Shown one piece after another: positions 52,486 through 62,851 of a stretch of DNA of 64,000 bases (positions within the stretch are counted from its first letter, which is position 1; the number at the start of each line of letters is the position of its first letter). This stretch comes from Porphyrobacter sp. LM 6. GTDB lineage: Bacteria; Pseudomonadota; Alphaproteobacteria; Sphingomonadales; Sphingomonadaceae. The stretch is taken from the NCBI RefSeq assembly GCF_001720465.1, contig NZ_CP017113.1, positions 1,364,001 to 1,428,000 on the forward strand, given 5' to 3'. The notes beneath the pieces were generated by a model, which was not told the origin of the DNA, did no database searches, and saw only the letters and a list, made by a program, of their open reading frames with translations. Both the position numbers and the translations under genes were made by a program.

Positions 52486-52911
52486 CTATGCCTTGGCCCG
52501 CACCGGGGGGCTGTCCTGCCCCAGAAGTTCGCTGGCGATGGTGATGTAGTTGCGCCCCGCAGTCCGCGCCGCATGGACGGCGGCGGTGACATCCATCGCC
52601 TTGCGTGCACCGGCGAGGCGGATGAGCATCGGCAGGTTGATCCCTGCGATCACTTCGATCCGCCCGGCTTCGAGCAGCGAGATCGCGAGGTTCGAAGGCG
52701 TGCCGCCGAAAAGATCGGTGAGGATGATGACGCCGCTGCCGGAATCGACCGCAGTGATCGCCTCGGCGATATCGGTGCGGCGCTGTTCCATGTCGTCATT
52801 GGGGCCGATGCACACGGTGACGATGCCGCTTTGCGGGCCGACAACGTGTTCCATCGCCTCGACAAACTGGTCCGCGAGACGACCGTGAGTAACCAGGATC
52901 AAGCCGATCAT
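52486..52911 (-). CDS. PTS EIIA component, mannose-type fold
   Basis: A 141-residue EIIA of the mannose/fructose superfamily. The phosphorylation His is in ILVTHGRLAD (H9), and LTDLFGGTPSNLAISLL near 65 is the family signature. No cognate EIIB/EIIC is nearby, so its role is regulatory, receiving phosphate from HPr. Its position between rapZ and HPr is conserved in alphaproteobacteria. Eight nt separate it from the HPr gene. Confidence 0.93.
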   Translation of the reverse strand: MIGLILVTHGRLADQFVEAMEHVVGPQSGIVTVCIGPNDDMEQRRTDIAEAITAVDSGSGVIILTDLFGGTPSNLAISLLEAGRIEVIAGINLPMLIRLAGARKAMDVTAAVHAARTAGRNYITIASELLGQDSPPVRAKA

Positions 52912-53001
52912 GTGCGAAAAAGGGTCCGTTGCTTGGCCGCGGGGGAGCGACCCTTACGCGTTTCCACTCGTCTGGACAATGCCAGACCTACCGGGTTGCG
53001 C

Positions 53002-53931
53002 CTAACGCCGATCACGTTCGATTTCATCCGCCGCGCGCGAGCCCAGATTGCGATGCCGGACAGTGGGCGAAAACCCTGCGGCGCGCAAGCCTTCGGCCAT
53101 GCGTTCGGTGGTGTAGACTGAGCGGTGTCTCCCGCCGGTACAACCGAAGGCGATATGAACATAGGGCTTGCCTTGCGCCTGATAGCGCGGGAGCAGAAGG
53201 AGCAGCAGATCGCGGATCCGGACGAAGGCTTGGGCAAAGGCAGGGTCGCGTTCGATGTGTTCGCCCACGGCAGCATCCTGCCCGGTCTGCTCGCGCAATT
53301 CCGGCACCCAGTGCGGATTGTCGAGAAAGCGCATGTCGAACACCAGATCGGCGAGCGGCGGCATTCCGCGGGCAAAGCCGAAGCTCGACAAGGTCACCGT
53401 CATCGCGGCGGCATCGGTGTCCGTGCCGAACAGGGTGCGGACCTGGCCTTGCAGATCGTTGCTGGTCATCGCGCTGGTATCGATCACCATGTCGGCCCAG
53501 CGGCGCAGCGGTTCGAGCAATTCGCGCTCGGCCGCGATCCCTTCCAGCACCGGGCGGCCAGCGGCCATCGGGTGACGGCGGCGGGTTTCGTTGAAGCGGC
53601 GCTCCAGTTCGCCTCCCGCGCAATCGAGGAATAGGAAGGTCAGCGCGATATCGGGACGCGCGGCAAGCTCTTTCACCAGCGCGATGACATCGGCGGGGAC
53701 GAAGCCGCGGGTGCGCGAATCGAAGCCGATGGCAAGCGGGCCGCGCGGCTCCTCGGGCTTGGCGACCAGCCGCTTGAGTAGTCGCACCGGGAAGTTGTCG
53801 ATCACTTCCCAGCCGATGTCCTCGAGCACCGCCAGCACGGTCGATTTGCCCGCGCCCGAAAGGCCGGTGACCAGCAGCAGCTGTTGCTGGGCTGGCGTAT
53901 CGGTGGAGGCGGGGGCGGGCGCGTCGGTCAT
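53002..53931 (-). CDS. rapZ: RNase adapter/nucleotide-binding protein RapZ
   Basis: A 309-residue YvcJ/RapZ protein. The P-loop is VTGLSGAGKSTVLAVLED near residue 20, followed by DNFPVRLL. The C-terminal signature is IAFGCTGGRHRSVYTTERMA near 265. In enterobacteria RapZ controls glucosamine-6-phosphate synthase sRNAs; in alphaproteobacteria its target is less clear. The start at 53931 overlaps the hprK stop by 4 nt; a Met at 53961 was rejected because it lies inside hprK. Confidence 0.93.
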   Translation of the reverse strand: MTDAPAPASTDTPAQQQLLLVTGLSGAGKSTVLAVLEDIGWEVIDNFPVRLLKRLVAKPEEPRGPLAIGFDSRTRGFVPADVIALVKELAARPDIALTFLFLDCAGGELERRFNETRRRHPMAAGRPVLEGIAAERELLEPLRRWADMVIDTSAMTSNDLQGQVRTLFGTDTDAAAMTVTLSSFGFARGMPPLADLVFDMRFLDNPHWVPELREQTGQDAAVGEHIERDPAFAQAFVRIRDLLLLLLPRYQAQGKPYVHIAFGCTGGRHRSVYTTERMAEGLRAAGFSPTVRHRNLGSRAADEIERDRR

Positions 53932-54413
53932 GGCGCGATATCTTGCGCGGATGCGCCGCAAAGGGAAGCAGGATTGATCGCCAGTCCGTGCAAGGACAGC
54001 GCGTGTTCTGCGCGCAGCGCGGGCGCGATTGTGCCGGGATCGAAAGCGAGCACCGGAATGGCCACACCTGCGATTGTACGGTAGGGCAGGGGCACTTCGG
54101 GCAGGCGGACAGGCGTAGCGCCGCCAAGAGATAGGATTAGGGCGATAGGTATGTCGGAGACGGCGTGGAGGCGGATCAGTCCAACCCCGCGCACCTCGAT
54201 CAGGCCGGCGATATTGGGCGGGGGTGCGGCGATCAAACGCCCGTCGCTCGCCGTCAGCGTCACCGCGTCATCGCCGATCAGTGCCGCCCCGCGATCAATC
54301 AGCGCCAGTGCGAGGCTCGATTTGCCGCTACCCGGCGGCCCTTCGATCAGCAGCGCACGGCCCCCGATGACGACCGCGCTCGCCTGCATCACGATGGGGT
54401 GCCCGGCGCTCAT
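53928..54413 (-). CDS. hprK: HPr kinase/phosphorylase, short alphaproteobacterial form
   Basis: A 161-residue kinase. The Walker A motif GPPGSGKSSLALALIDRGAA is near residue 25 and LIGDDAVTLT follows. It lacks the N-terminal domain of Gram-positive HprK and has a shortened C terminus, as usual in alphaproteobacteria. It would phosphorylate the conserved Ser of HPr (52196-52477). ATGA overlaps join it to chvG upstream and rapZ downstream. Confidence 0.9.
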   Translation of the reverse strand: MSAGHPIVMQASAVVIGGRALLIEGPPGSGKSSLALALIDRGAALIGDDAVTLTASDGRLIAAPPPNIAGLIEVRGVGLIRLHAVSDIPIALILSLGGATPVRLPEVPLPYRTIAGVAIPVLAFDPGTIAPALRAEHALSLHGLAINPASLCGASAQDIAP

Positions 54414-55969
54414 GCGGCTGCGGGGAGCTGCAAGCGCAGGCACGCGCCCTGCGTTCCGTCAGGCCGGGCGTGGGCGGTCAGCGTGCCATCATGCGCCTCG
54501 GCAATCGCGCGGCCAATGGCGAGGCCGAGGCCCGAATGATTGCCGAAGGCTTCGGCATCGGGGCGCACCGAATGGAATCGCTGGAATACCTTTTCACGCG
54601 ATTCCTCGGGAATGCCGGGGCCGTGATCGCAGACCGACAGACTGACCGAGCGGCCTTCGCGGTGGATCATCACTTCGATCGGCGCATCGGGCGGGGAGAA
54701 GGACACTGCGTTATCGAGCAGGTTCTCGATCACGCGTTCGAGCCGCATGCCCACCCCGCGCACCCGCGCCGCCGGGCCGGTGCTCGTCAGCTCGATCCGG
54801 CGGCCTTCGTTCTCGGCGCGGTTCTCGCGTCCGCCGATGATCGCGCGGGCGAGGTCGGCCAGATCGATCGTCTCGAGCGTGGCGCGGCTCATTTCCGCGT
54901 CGATCCGGCTGGCATCGGAAATCTCGCTCACGAGGCGGTCAATCCGGCGCACGTCATGGGTGGCGATGGCGATCAGCTCGCTGCGCAGCGCCGGGTCTTC
55001 CACCCGCGGGAGCGACTCGATCGCGCTCCGCATGCTGGCGAGCGGGTTCTTGATTTCGTGCGCCACGTCCGCCGCAAAGCTGTCGACCGCGTCGATCCGC
55101 TGGCGCAGCGCGCCGGTCATGTCCGAGACCGCGCGGGCGAGCAGACCGATCTCGTCGCTGCGCTGCGGCAGTCGGGGGACTTCGACCTCGCGCTCGCGCC
55201 CCTGCCGCACGCGCACCGCGGCCTTGGCCAGCTGGCGCAGCGGCGTGACGATCGTGCGGGCGAGGAACAACGAAAGCAGCGCCGATGCGCCCAGCACCAG
55301 CAACATCGCGAAGAACAGCGTGGTGCGGGCCTCTCGCACGCTTTCGGTGATGTCGACTGCGTTGCGGACTGTCAGCAAGGTTGCGCCTTGCAGGCCCACA
55401 GGCGCGGCGGCGGTGATCACCGGCGTGCCGTCGCTCCAGTCATAGAGTCGCACCTGCGAAAGCCCGAGCTCGCGCGCACGGGCGAGTTCGGGCCAGGCAT
55501 TGGCGTCCTGTGCTTCGGGCTCGACATAGTCCTGAACCGCCTCGGCGCTGACGATGGTGTCCACCGTGCGATCGAGCCAGCGGGCGAAGCGTTGTTCCCA
55601 GTCGTCATCATTGATGTCGTTGAACCGGAACGAGGGATCGGCGAGCGCGAAACTGTCGGCGGTGAGCTTGCCCTCGGCATCGAACATCCTTAGGCGCATG
55701 CGCTGTTCCTTGCCGATCTGCACCAGCAGCGCCTCCTGCCGCTCGCGGCTGGCCCCGGCGAGCGCCTCGGCGGTAATCTGCGCCTCGATCCGGGCGAGCT
55801 TGAAGCGCTCGTTGATCAGCTGCGTGCGATAACCATCAAGGTAGAACAGCGCGCCGCCCATGATCGCCAGCGGCAGGATGTTGACCGCGAGGATGCGCGC
55901 GGTGAGCGCAAACCGTCCGGTCGCGCTGAGCCGTTCGCCCGCCGTGGCCGAACCGCCCGTTTCAGCCAT
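54410..55969 (-). CDS. chvG: Sensor histidine kinase ChvG-like
   Basis: A 519-residue membrane sensor kinase. Two transmembrane helices (about 24-45 and near 225-250) flank a periplasmic domain. A HAMP segment follows, then the dimerisation/phosphoacceptor motif [20 protein letters not shown] (His near 300). The ATPase domain has N box [14 protein letters not shown]1 DHGPGIPEE and G2 [10 protein letters not shown]. ChvG/ExoS kinases sense acidic pH or envelope stress. The start at 55969 overlaps chvI by 8 nt; a longer reading is a shadow of chvI. Confidence 0.92.
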   Translation of the reverse strand: MAETGGSATAGERLSATGRFALTARILAVNILPLAIMGGALFYLDGYRTQLINERFKLARIEAQITAEALAGASRERQEALLVQIGKEQRMRLRMFDAEGKLTADSFALADPSFRFNDINDDDWEQRFARWLDRTVDTIVSAEAVQDYVEPEAQDANAWPELARARELGLSQVRLYDWSDGTPVITAAAPVGLQGATLLTVRNAVDITESVREARTTLFFAMLLVLGASALLSLFLARTIVTPLRQLAKAAVRVRQGREREVEVPRLPQRSDEIGLLARAVSDMTGALRQRIDAVDSFAADVAHEIKNPLASMRSAIESLPRVEDPALRSELIAIATHDVRRIDRLVSEISDASRIDAEMSRATLETIDLADLARAIIGGRENRAENEGRRIELTSTGPAARVRGVGMRLERVIENLLDNAVSFSPPDAPIEVMIHREGRSVSLSVCDHGPGIPEESREKVFQRFHSVRPDAEAFGNHSGLGLAIGRAIAEAHDGTLTAHARPDGTQGACLRLQLPAAA

Positions 55970-56735
55970 CGGTGAAGCTGTAGCCCGCGCCGTAGAGCGT
56001 ATCGATCGCGTCGAACGCCGGATCGACGAGTTTGAACTTGCGCCGCATCCGCTTGATGTGGCTGTCGACCGTGCGATCATCGACGAACACATCGTCGGGA
56101 TAGGCTGCGTCCATCAGCTGGTTGCGGCTCTTGATCACGCCGGGACGGATCGCCAGCGCTTCCAGAATCAGGAATTCGGTGACGGTGAGGCTGACCGCTT
56201 GGCCATCCCAGGTGACCTGGTGGCGTGCGGGGTCCATGAACAGGCGGCCGCGGGCCAAGGTCGCCGGCGCCGGTTCGGGCTGGGTGGTGACATCGGCATC
56301 GGCTTGCAGCGGCTCGGCACGGCGCAGGATCGCGCGGATGCGGGCGACCAGCAGGCGCAGGCTGAAGGGCTTGGCGATGTAATCATCCGCGCCCAGTTCA
56401 AGGCCCGCTTCCTCGTCGCTCTCGTCATCCTTGCTGGTCAGGAAAATTACCGGCAGGCGCGAATGTTCGCGCAGGCGGCGCAGCAGCTCCATCCCGTCCA
56501 TTTTGGGCATCTTGATGTCGAACACCGCAAGATCGGGCGGATTTTCGAGCAGCGCCTTCAGCGCCGTCTCGCCATCGGAATAGAGGCGGGTGGCAAAGCC
56601 TTCGGCCTGCAGCGCGATCGATACGGTGGTGAGGATATTGCGATCATCATCCACCAGCGCGATCTGCATGGTGCGGCCATCCACGCCATCATGCTCCGCC
56701 ACGGAGGCCGGCGGTTCGGTGGTGCTGTCGGACAT
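55962..56735 (-). CDS. chvI: Response regulator ChvI-like
   Basis: A 257-residue OmpR-type regulator. The receiver domain has [10 protein letters not shown] near 26, the phosphoacceptor D73 in [11 protein letters not shown] and YIAKPF. The C-terminal winged helix has [13 protein letters not shown] and [17 protein letters not shown]. An N-terminal extension of about 22 residues precedes the receiver; MQIALVDDD at residue 23 is an alternative start. It is the promoter-proximal gene of the chvI-chvG-hprK-rapZ-EIIA-HPr operon, divergent from pckA with the MITE-like element between. Confidence 0.94.
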   Translation of the reverse strand: MSDSTTEPPASVAEHDGVDGRTMQIALVDDDRNILTTVSIALQAEGFATRLYSDGETALKALLENPPDLAVFDIKMPKMDGMELLRRLREHSRLPVIFLTSKDDESDEEAGLELGADDYIAKPFSLRLLVARIRAILRRAEPLQADADVTTQPEPAPATLARGRLFMDPARHQVTWDGQAVSLTVTEFLILEALAIRPGVIKSRNQLMDAAYPDDVFVDDRTVDSHIKRMRRKFKLVDPAFDAIDTLYGAGYSFTDG

Positions 56736-56814
56736 GATACTGATCTCCCCGGGCGCCGCCTTATCCTATCCCAATGGGTAGCGCCAACGCCCGCGCGAGA
56801 CAATCGCCTGCGCG

Positions 56815-57082
56815 AGAGCCTGTCCTGTAGAGGTGGGGACATTCGCATCGTGTCAGAAGGCCCGCTGGACAGGAGTGGGGCGCAGCAGGGGCTGGTTGCC
56901 CCTGCAAGTGCCGCGACGAAGCCAGCGGGCCTTTTGACACGACCCCGAAGGGGCGGGCCGATTTTGGCCCAGCGCCACGTCGCTCGTCGGTCACGATGGG
57001 CAAGCATCGCTCCCTCCTCGCTCCTTACGCTGAGCCAAAATCGACACCGTGCCAATGCCCCCACCTCTACAGGACAGGCTCT
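56815..57082. mobile_element. MITE-like element with 29-bp terminal inverted repeats
   Basis: The left end AGAGCCTGTCCTGTAGAGGT... (56815-56843) and the right end ...ACCTCTACAGGACAGGCTCT (57054-57082) are inverted repeats matching at 28 of 29 positions. Inside are two further inverted repeats: 56849-56868 with 56922-56941 (19 of 20), enclosing a perfect GCAGGGGC hairpin (56885-56905), and 56959-56974 with 57028-57043 (15 of 16). No coding capacity and no clear target-site duplication. It could be a nonautonomous transposable element or a large structured RNA/DNA element. Confidence 0.6.
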
Positions 57083-57205
57083 AAAGCCGCGATTGGCCGC
57101 CCATCAGAATTGCTATGGGATAGGCGGTTTGACGCTCGCGCAGGGTCAAACTATGGCGCGGGACATGGGATCGGCTGCGAACAGGCGCCGTGCCTGACTG
57201 TCTTT

Positions 57206-57217
57206 GCATACGTATGC
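57206..57217. promoter_or_regulatory. Candidate operator palindrome upstream of pckA
   Basis: GCATACGTATGC is a perfect 12-bp palindrome with a central CG, about 103 bp before the pckA start. LacI/GalR-type regulators favour such sites, but the binding protein is unknown. Confidence 0.4.
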
Positions 57218-57319
57218 GCGGATGCTACGGACACAGGCATGGATTCGTCCGCTGACGCTGGCGTTCCCGGATCGATCCACGCGTTCTCGCACCACTCTGC
57301 CGCCTCGCCCAGGAGACGA

Positions 57320-58936
<1,617 letters not shown>

Positions 58937-58957
58937 TCGTTTGAAGTTTGGGAGAGG

Positions 58958-58998
58958 GGCCCCGCCCGGCGCAAGACCGGAGCGGGGCCTTTTATTTT
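58958..58998 (+). terminator. Rho-independent terminator of pckA
   Basis: GGCCCCGC (58958-58965) pairs with GCGGGGCC (58982-58989). An inner CCGG/CCGG pairing is possible, and TTTTATTTT (58990-58998) follows directly. Confidence 0.85.
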
Positions 58999-59056
58999 GA
59001 AACGCCGCACTTTCGCGTCACACTCCTATCGGTCCCGACTCGAAAGGAGAGACGAC

Positions 59057-59380
59057 ATGAGCATTCTCGACGGCATCCTGAAGAACATCGGCGGCGCGCC
59101 CGATGATGTGGTGAACCTCGCCAAGCAGGTCGGGCTTGATCCCGCGATGCTCGAACAGGCGATTGCAACACTTGGCCGCACCCATCAGCTTGATGGCGAT
59201 ACCGTGACGCTGGCCGCGGAAAAGACGGGCCTTTCACCCGACATCCTCAACAAGATCGTCGGCGCGATCGGCGGCGAAGGCTCGCTCACCCACTTCGCCT
59301 CGATGATCGACAAGGATGGCGACGGCAATCCGCTCGATGATCTGATGGGCATGGCCAAGGGGCTGTTCGGCAAGAGCTGA
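59057..59380 (+). CDS. Small acidic helical protein with EF-hand-like loop
   Basis: A 107-residue cytoplasmic protein, strongly helical (ILDGILKNIGGAPDDVVNLA). It has no signal peptide. Its C terminus holds DKDGDGNPLDDL, which fits the spacing of an EF-hand calcium loop, but only once. It resembles YidB/DUF937-type small proteins; function unknown. The ATG has AAAGGAGA (59043-59050) upstream. Monocistronic after the pckA terminator. Confidence 0.7.
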   Translation: MSILDGILKNIGGAPDDVVNLAKQVGLDPAMLEQAIATLGRTHQLDGDTVTLAAEKTGLSPDILNKIVGAIGGEGSLTHFASMIDKDGDGNPLDDLMGMAKGLFGKS

Positions 59381-59407
59381 ACGGGGCGGGGCGAAGGTCG
59401 GTACCTT

Positions 59408-61039
59408 TCAGGAACCGTCCCCCTCGCCTTCACCATCTCCATCAGTGTTTCCGGTATCACCGTCGGAACCGAAAACAACGCCGGACAGGTCGATTGCCCG
59501 ACCGTCCGGCACCGTGCTGAGCCTTTCGATAAGGGTGCGTGCGGCTGCCGCGCGCTTGCCGCCGTGCGGGTCGGCCGCGACCGGAGCGAGCATGAAGCGC
59601 GCAAGGCTGTGTTCGCCTTCCGAAACCTTCAGCAGCGCCACCTCGATCGATAGCTGCTGATCAAACGGGGCCAGTTCGCTGGCCCGCTCCAGCGCCTGGC
59701 GTGCCCCGTCGGGCGGCGAGACGCCGCGATTGGCGAAACTCCGGAAATAGTAGATCAGCGGTTGGGTGTGATCGGCTTCGATCGCGTTGAGCGCTTCGAA
59801 CGGCTGCATTGCCGCGAGATAGGCCGCGCTCTTGTCTTCGGCCGTGCCGGCCTTGCGGAAAAGCGCATAGCCTTTCTGCACATAGGCATCGATCGCTTTC
59901 GGATCGGCGGCGATGGCGGCATTGGCGGCAGCGATGGCCGCATCATCATTGCCCGCATCATATTCGGCCTCCGCCAGCGCGGACAATACGGCGCTGTCGC
60001 CGGAAAAGCGCGTGGCAATGCGCCGTGCTTCAGTCACAACCTCGGCAGCCTGTTCCTTGTTGACTCCCCGATTCGAGCGCATGATTACCGGCATCATCGC
60101 CGCATGGCCCGGACTGAGCTGGGCGACGCTCACCTTGCCGATGCGGATCCTGTCAGCAGCAAACCGCATCCCCGACATGCTGCGCTGGCGACCATAGGCC
60201 TTGAGCTCGGCTTCAAGCGCATCGAGATCGCCGAAAATCTGTCGAGCAGCGCTGAGGCTGTCGACCCCGTTGGCGACGGCCTGCCAATAACCTGTAAGCT
60301 GGCCCGCTCGCGCCGGGTTGAAGCGCAGATAATGGAACAGCAGCCAGCTCCGCCCGTAATAGGCATCATAGCGCGACCCGCGGTTTTTGCGGTAGGTTTC
60401 GTAATCGAGCAGTTCTTCGAGCGATACCTGTGCGGCCTGACTGATTTCCCAGGCACGATCATTGTTCGGCAGACCCAGATCGACCGACCCGTCCGGATTG
60501 AACCGGGCCGAGGAAAAGTACTCCGCCGCCCCTTCGCTCAGCCAGCGCGGCATCGCGTGGCGCGAAGTGCCGATCAGGAAGTGGTGGGCATATTCGTGCA
60601 GGAGTGTGTCGAGTTCGCGGGACAGCGTGTCGCCCGTGCCGCGGCGTCGCCTGGTGCCTGTCTCACCTCGGCTGCCATCGAACGAACGAATGCGGACATT
60701 GGGCACGAAAGCGACCGAGCCGTTGGCATTCGGGATGTAGAACCCACCGATCGACGAATTGGGCGCGCCGTAGAGCACGCGCAGCTCCTCGACGCTGCCG
60801 ACTAGATAGACCGTCAGCCGGTTCGACGGGCTCGGCACGGGAATGCGCCGCCCGCTCTCCAGCTCCATCGCCACATGATAGCGCTCAAGCATACGTGCAA
60901 AATCGGCGAGGTCTTCCGCGTCTGAGTCTGAATAGATGACGAAGCGATCGCTTTCGGCCTTTTGCCATTCGGCGAAGGCGGGCTGCGCCCCCAGCAGCGC
61001 GAAGATCGCAACGGCGATGCGATAAAACACGGATTTCAC
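59408..61039 (-). CDS. Exported zinc metalloprotease-like protein with TPR region
   Basis: A 543-residue protein with a signal peptide (VAIFALLGAQPAFA). The metal motif is LLHEYAHHFL (HExxH near residue 147), and RWLSEGAAEYFS about 20 residues later supplies the third ligand, the gluzincin pattern seen in DUF1570/peptidase MA-like proteins. Residues about 330-500 form TPR-like helical repeats (LAEAEYDAGNDDAAIAAANA). The tail is acidic and Gly/Asp-rich. The substrate is unknown. Monocistronic, transcribed toward the convergent small gene at 59057-59380. Confidence 0.8.
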   Translation of the reverse strand: MKSVFYRIAVAIFALLGAQPAFAEWQKAESDRFVIYSDSDAEDLADFARMLERYHVAMELESGRRIPVPSPSNRLTVYLVGSVEELRVLYGAPNSSIGGFYIPNANGSVAFVPNVRIRSFDGSRGETGTRRRRGTGDTLSRELDTLLHEYAHHFLIGTSRHAMPRWLSEGAAEYFSSARFNPDGSVDLGLPNNDRAWEISQAAQVSLEELLDYETYRKNRGSRYDAYYGRSWLLFHYLRFNPARAGQLTGYWQAVANGVDSLSAARQIFGDLDALEAELKAYGRQRSMSGMRFAADRIRIGKVSVAQLSPGHAAMMPVIMRSNRGVNKEQAAEVVTEARRIATRFSGDSAVLSALAEAEYDAGNDDAAIAAANAAIAADPKAIDAYVQKGYALFRKAGTAEDKSAAYLAAMQPFEALNAIEADHTQPLIYYFRSFANRGVSPPDGARQALERASELAPFDQQLSIEVALLKVSEGEHSLARFMLAPVAADPHGGKRAAAARTLIERLSTVPDGRAIDLSGVVFGSDGDTGNTDGDGEGEGDGS

Positions 61040-61134
61040 GTTTTGAGCCCCCTTCGCCGTGCCTGCGACTGCAATGCGAATTCAGCCATCATAGATATTT
61101 TTCTATTCTTGGCAAGAGGCTTGTGCGCGCAAAA

Positions 61135-62772
61135 TCAGGTCGTGGCCGGGCGCGTATCCTCGAGATATTGCCAGATGCGGCTGACCACGACCGATCCTTC
61201 GCCCACGGCGCTTGCCACGCGCTTGATCGATCCGGCGCGCACGTCGCCGACGGCGAAGATACCCTCGGCGGTGGTGGCGTAATCATCCGTTTGCCCCGCC
61301 GCAGCGCCGGTGAGCACGAAGCCCTTGGCATCGGTCGCGGCGAGGCCGGAAAGCCAGCCGGTATTGGGCGCAGCCCCGATCATGATGAACAGCGCGCGGG
61401 CATCGATGCGCCGCGCGCTGTCGCCGGTCCTGCCGGAACTCTTGAGCGTGATGCCTTCAAGCCAGCTTTCGCCGTGCAGCGCGGTCACTTGCGAGTGGTA
61501 GTGGATGGTGACGCGCGGATCGGCTTCGAGCCGCTGCATCAGATAGCTCGACATCGATTCAGCCAAGCTGCCCGAACGCACAACCAGATGCACGTGCGCC
61601 GCCGCGCGGCTGAGGAACATCGCCGCCTGTCCGGCCGAATTGCCGCCGCCGATCACCACCGCCTCGGTCTTCGAACAGAAGCGCGCTTCCATTTCGGTCG
61701 CCGAATAGAAGATGCCGGCGCCTTCGAGCGCGTCCAGCCGGTCGAGCGGCAGGCGGCGATATTGCACGCCGGTCGCCACCAGCACCGCGCGGGCGCAGAT
61801 TTCGTCATCATCGTCGAGCACCACGCAATAGGTGCCATCCTCGCGGCGCGACAGGCCTTCGACCCGGCGCGGCATGATGAAGCGGGTGCCGAACTTCATC
61901 GCCTGCACCTGTCCGCGAAAGGTCAGATCGGTGCCGCTGATCCCCGTCGGGAAGCCCATGTAATTCTCGATCCGGCTGGAGGTGCCGGCCTGCCCGCCCA
62001 CGGCGGTATCCTCGACCACCAGTGCCTCGATCCCCTCGCTGCCAGCATAGACCGCCGCCGCCACGCCCGCAGGCCCGCCGCCGACGATCACCAGATCATA
62101 GGTGCGCTGGGCACAGATGCCGAGATCGAGCCCGAGATATTGCGCGACCTTGCGCGGAGTGGGGTCGGCCAGCCGGTTCGCCGCACCGAGGATCACCGAT
62201 GGCTCGTGTCCGGTGAGATCGCAAAGCTGCGAGGTATCGCGATCGGTCGCATTCATGTCGTAGCTCTGGAAGGGGATCCGGTTGCGCGACAGGAACTGCT
62301 CGATAGCCTGCACATTGGCATCGCGATCCGCGCCGATGACCTTGATGGACGCGTTGCGCGCTTCGAACTGCCGCCGCCGCCGGGCCGCAAACACCGTGAT
62401 GATGTGGTCGCTGAGTTCGGGAACCCGGCTCATCAGTTCCAGCATGGCCTCACGCGGGGCTTCGATCACGCGCGTGTCGACCGCCGCGCGCATCCGCATG
62501 ATGTTGGTGCTGCGATTGAGGAAGCCGATCTCGCCCATGAACTGCGTGGGGCCGAGGGTGGACGGGAGCATCCGTTCGCCCGTGATCGGATCGACCACCT
62601 CGATCTCGCCTTCGAGGATGTAGACGAAGCTGTCGTGCCGCTCGCCGATGTCGAGCACGATGCTTCCCGCGGGATAGGTCTTCTCGCCGCCGATTTGGCA
62701 GATGGCATCGACATGGGCAGGCGCCAGCGGCACCCGGCGCATGGTTTCAAGGTCTTGTCCCAGCGTTTCCAT
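61135..62772 (-). CDS. cNMP-binding/thioredoxin-reductase-like fusion without redox cysteines
   Basis: A 545-residue three-part protein. Residues about 10-130 form a cyclic-nucleotide-binding domain (GEIEVVDPITGER, FMGEIGFLNRS). About 140-200 is a glutaredoxin/thioredoxin-like fold without CxxC (IPFQSYDMNATDRDT). About 205-540 is a thioredoxin-reductase-like FAD enzyme with VIVGGGPAGVAAAVYAGSEG and VVIGGGNSAGQAAMFLSR. At the position of the redox CxxC the sequence reads GIFYSATEMEARF, so the active disulfide is absent. It may be a ferredoxin/flavin reductase-like enzyme under cyclic nucleotide control. Confidence 0.85.
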   Translation of the reverse strand: METLGQDLETMRRVPLAPAHVDAICQIGGEKTYPAGSIVLDIGERHDSFVYILEGEIEVVDPITGERMLPSTLGPTQFMGEIGFLNRSTNIMRMRAAVDTRVIEAPREAMLELMSRVPELSDHIITVFAARRRRQFEARNASIKVIGADRDANVQAIEQFLSRNRIPFQSYDMNATDRDTSQLCDLTGHEPSVILGAANRLADPTPRKVAQYLGLDLGICAQRTYDLVIVGGGPAGVAAAVYAGSEGIEALVVEDTAVGGQAGTSSRIENYMGFPTGISGTDLTFRGQVQAMKFGTRFIMPRRVEGLSRREDGTYCVVLDDDDEICARAVLVATGVQYRRLPLDRLDALEGAGIFYSATEMEARFCSKTEAVVIGGGNSAGQAAMFLSRAAAHVHLVVRSGSLAESMSSYLMQRLEADPRVTIHYHSQVTALHGESWLEGITLKSSGRTGDSARRIDARALFIMIGAAPNTGWLSGLAATDAKGFVLTGAAAGQTDDYATTAEGIFAVGDVRAGSIKRVASAVGEGSVVVSRIWQYLEDTRPATT

Positions 62773-62851
62773 GCCTGCCTCCTGCCTGCGGAAGGTTGCA
62801 AGATGGGGTCAGGGGTGGGGAATGCCAATGGGGCGTGTGACGCGTTCCGGC

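Larger units (their letters stand above)
56736..57319. other. Intergenic region chvI-pckA
   Basis: About 585 bp with no supported gene. It holds the palindromic element at 56815-57082, a 12-bp palindrome at 57206-57217 and the pckA ribosome-binding site AGGAGA (57311-57316). Short ORFs here are not supported because they run through the inverted repeats. Confidence 0.6.

Noticed and set aside
56860..57319. N-terminal extension of pckA and other short ORFs in the chvI-pckA gap
   Set aside because: They run through the inverted repeat element; pckA has a strong ribosome-binding site directly before ATG 57320.
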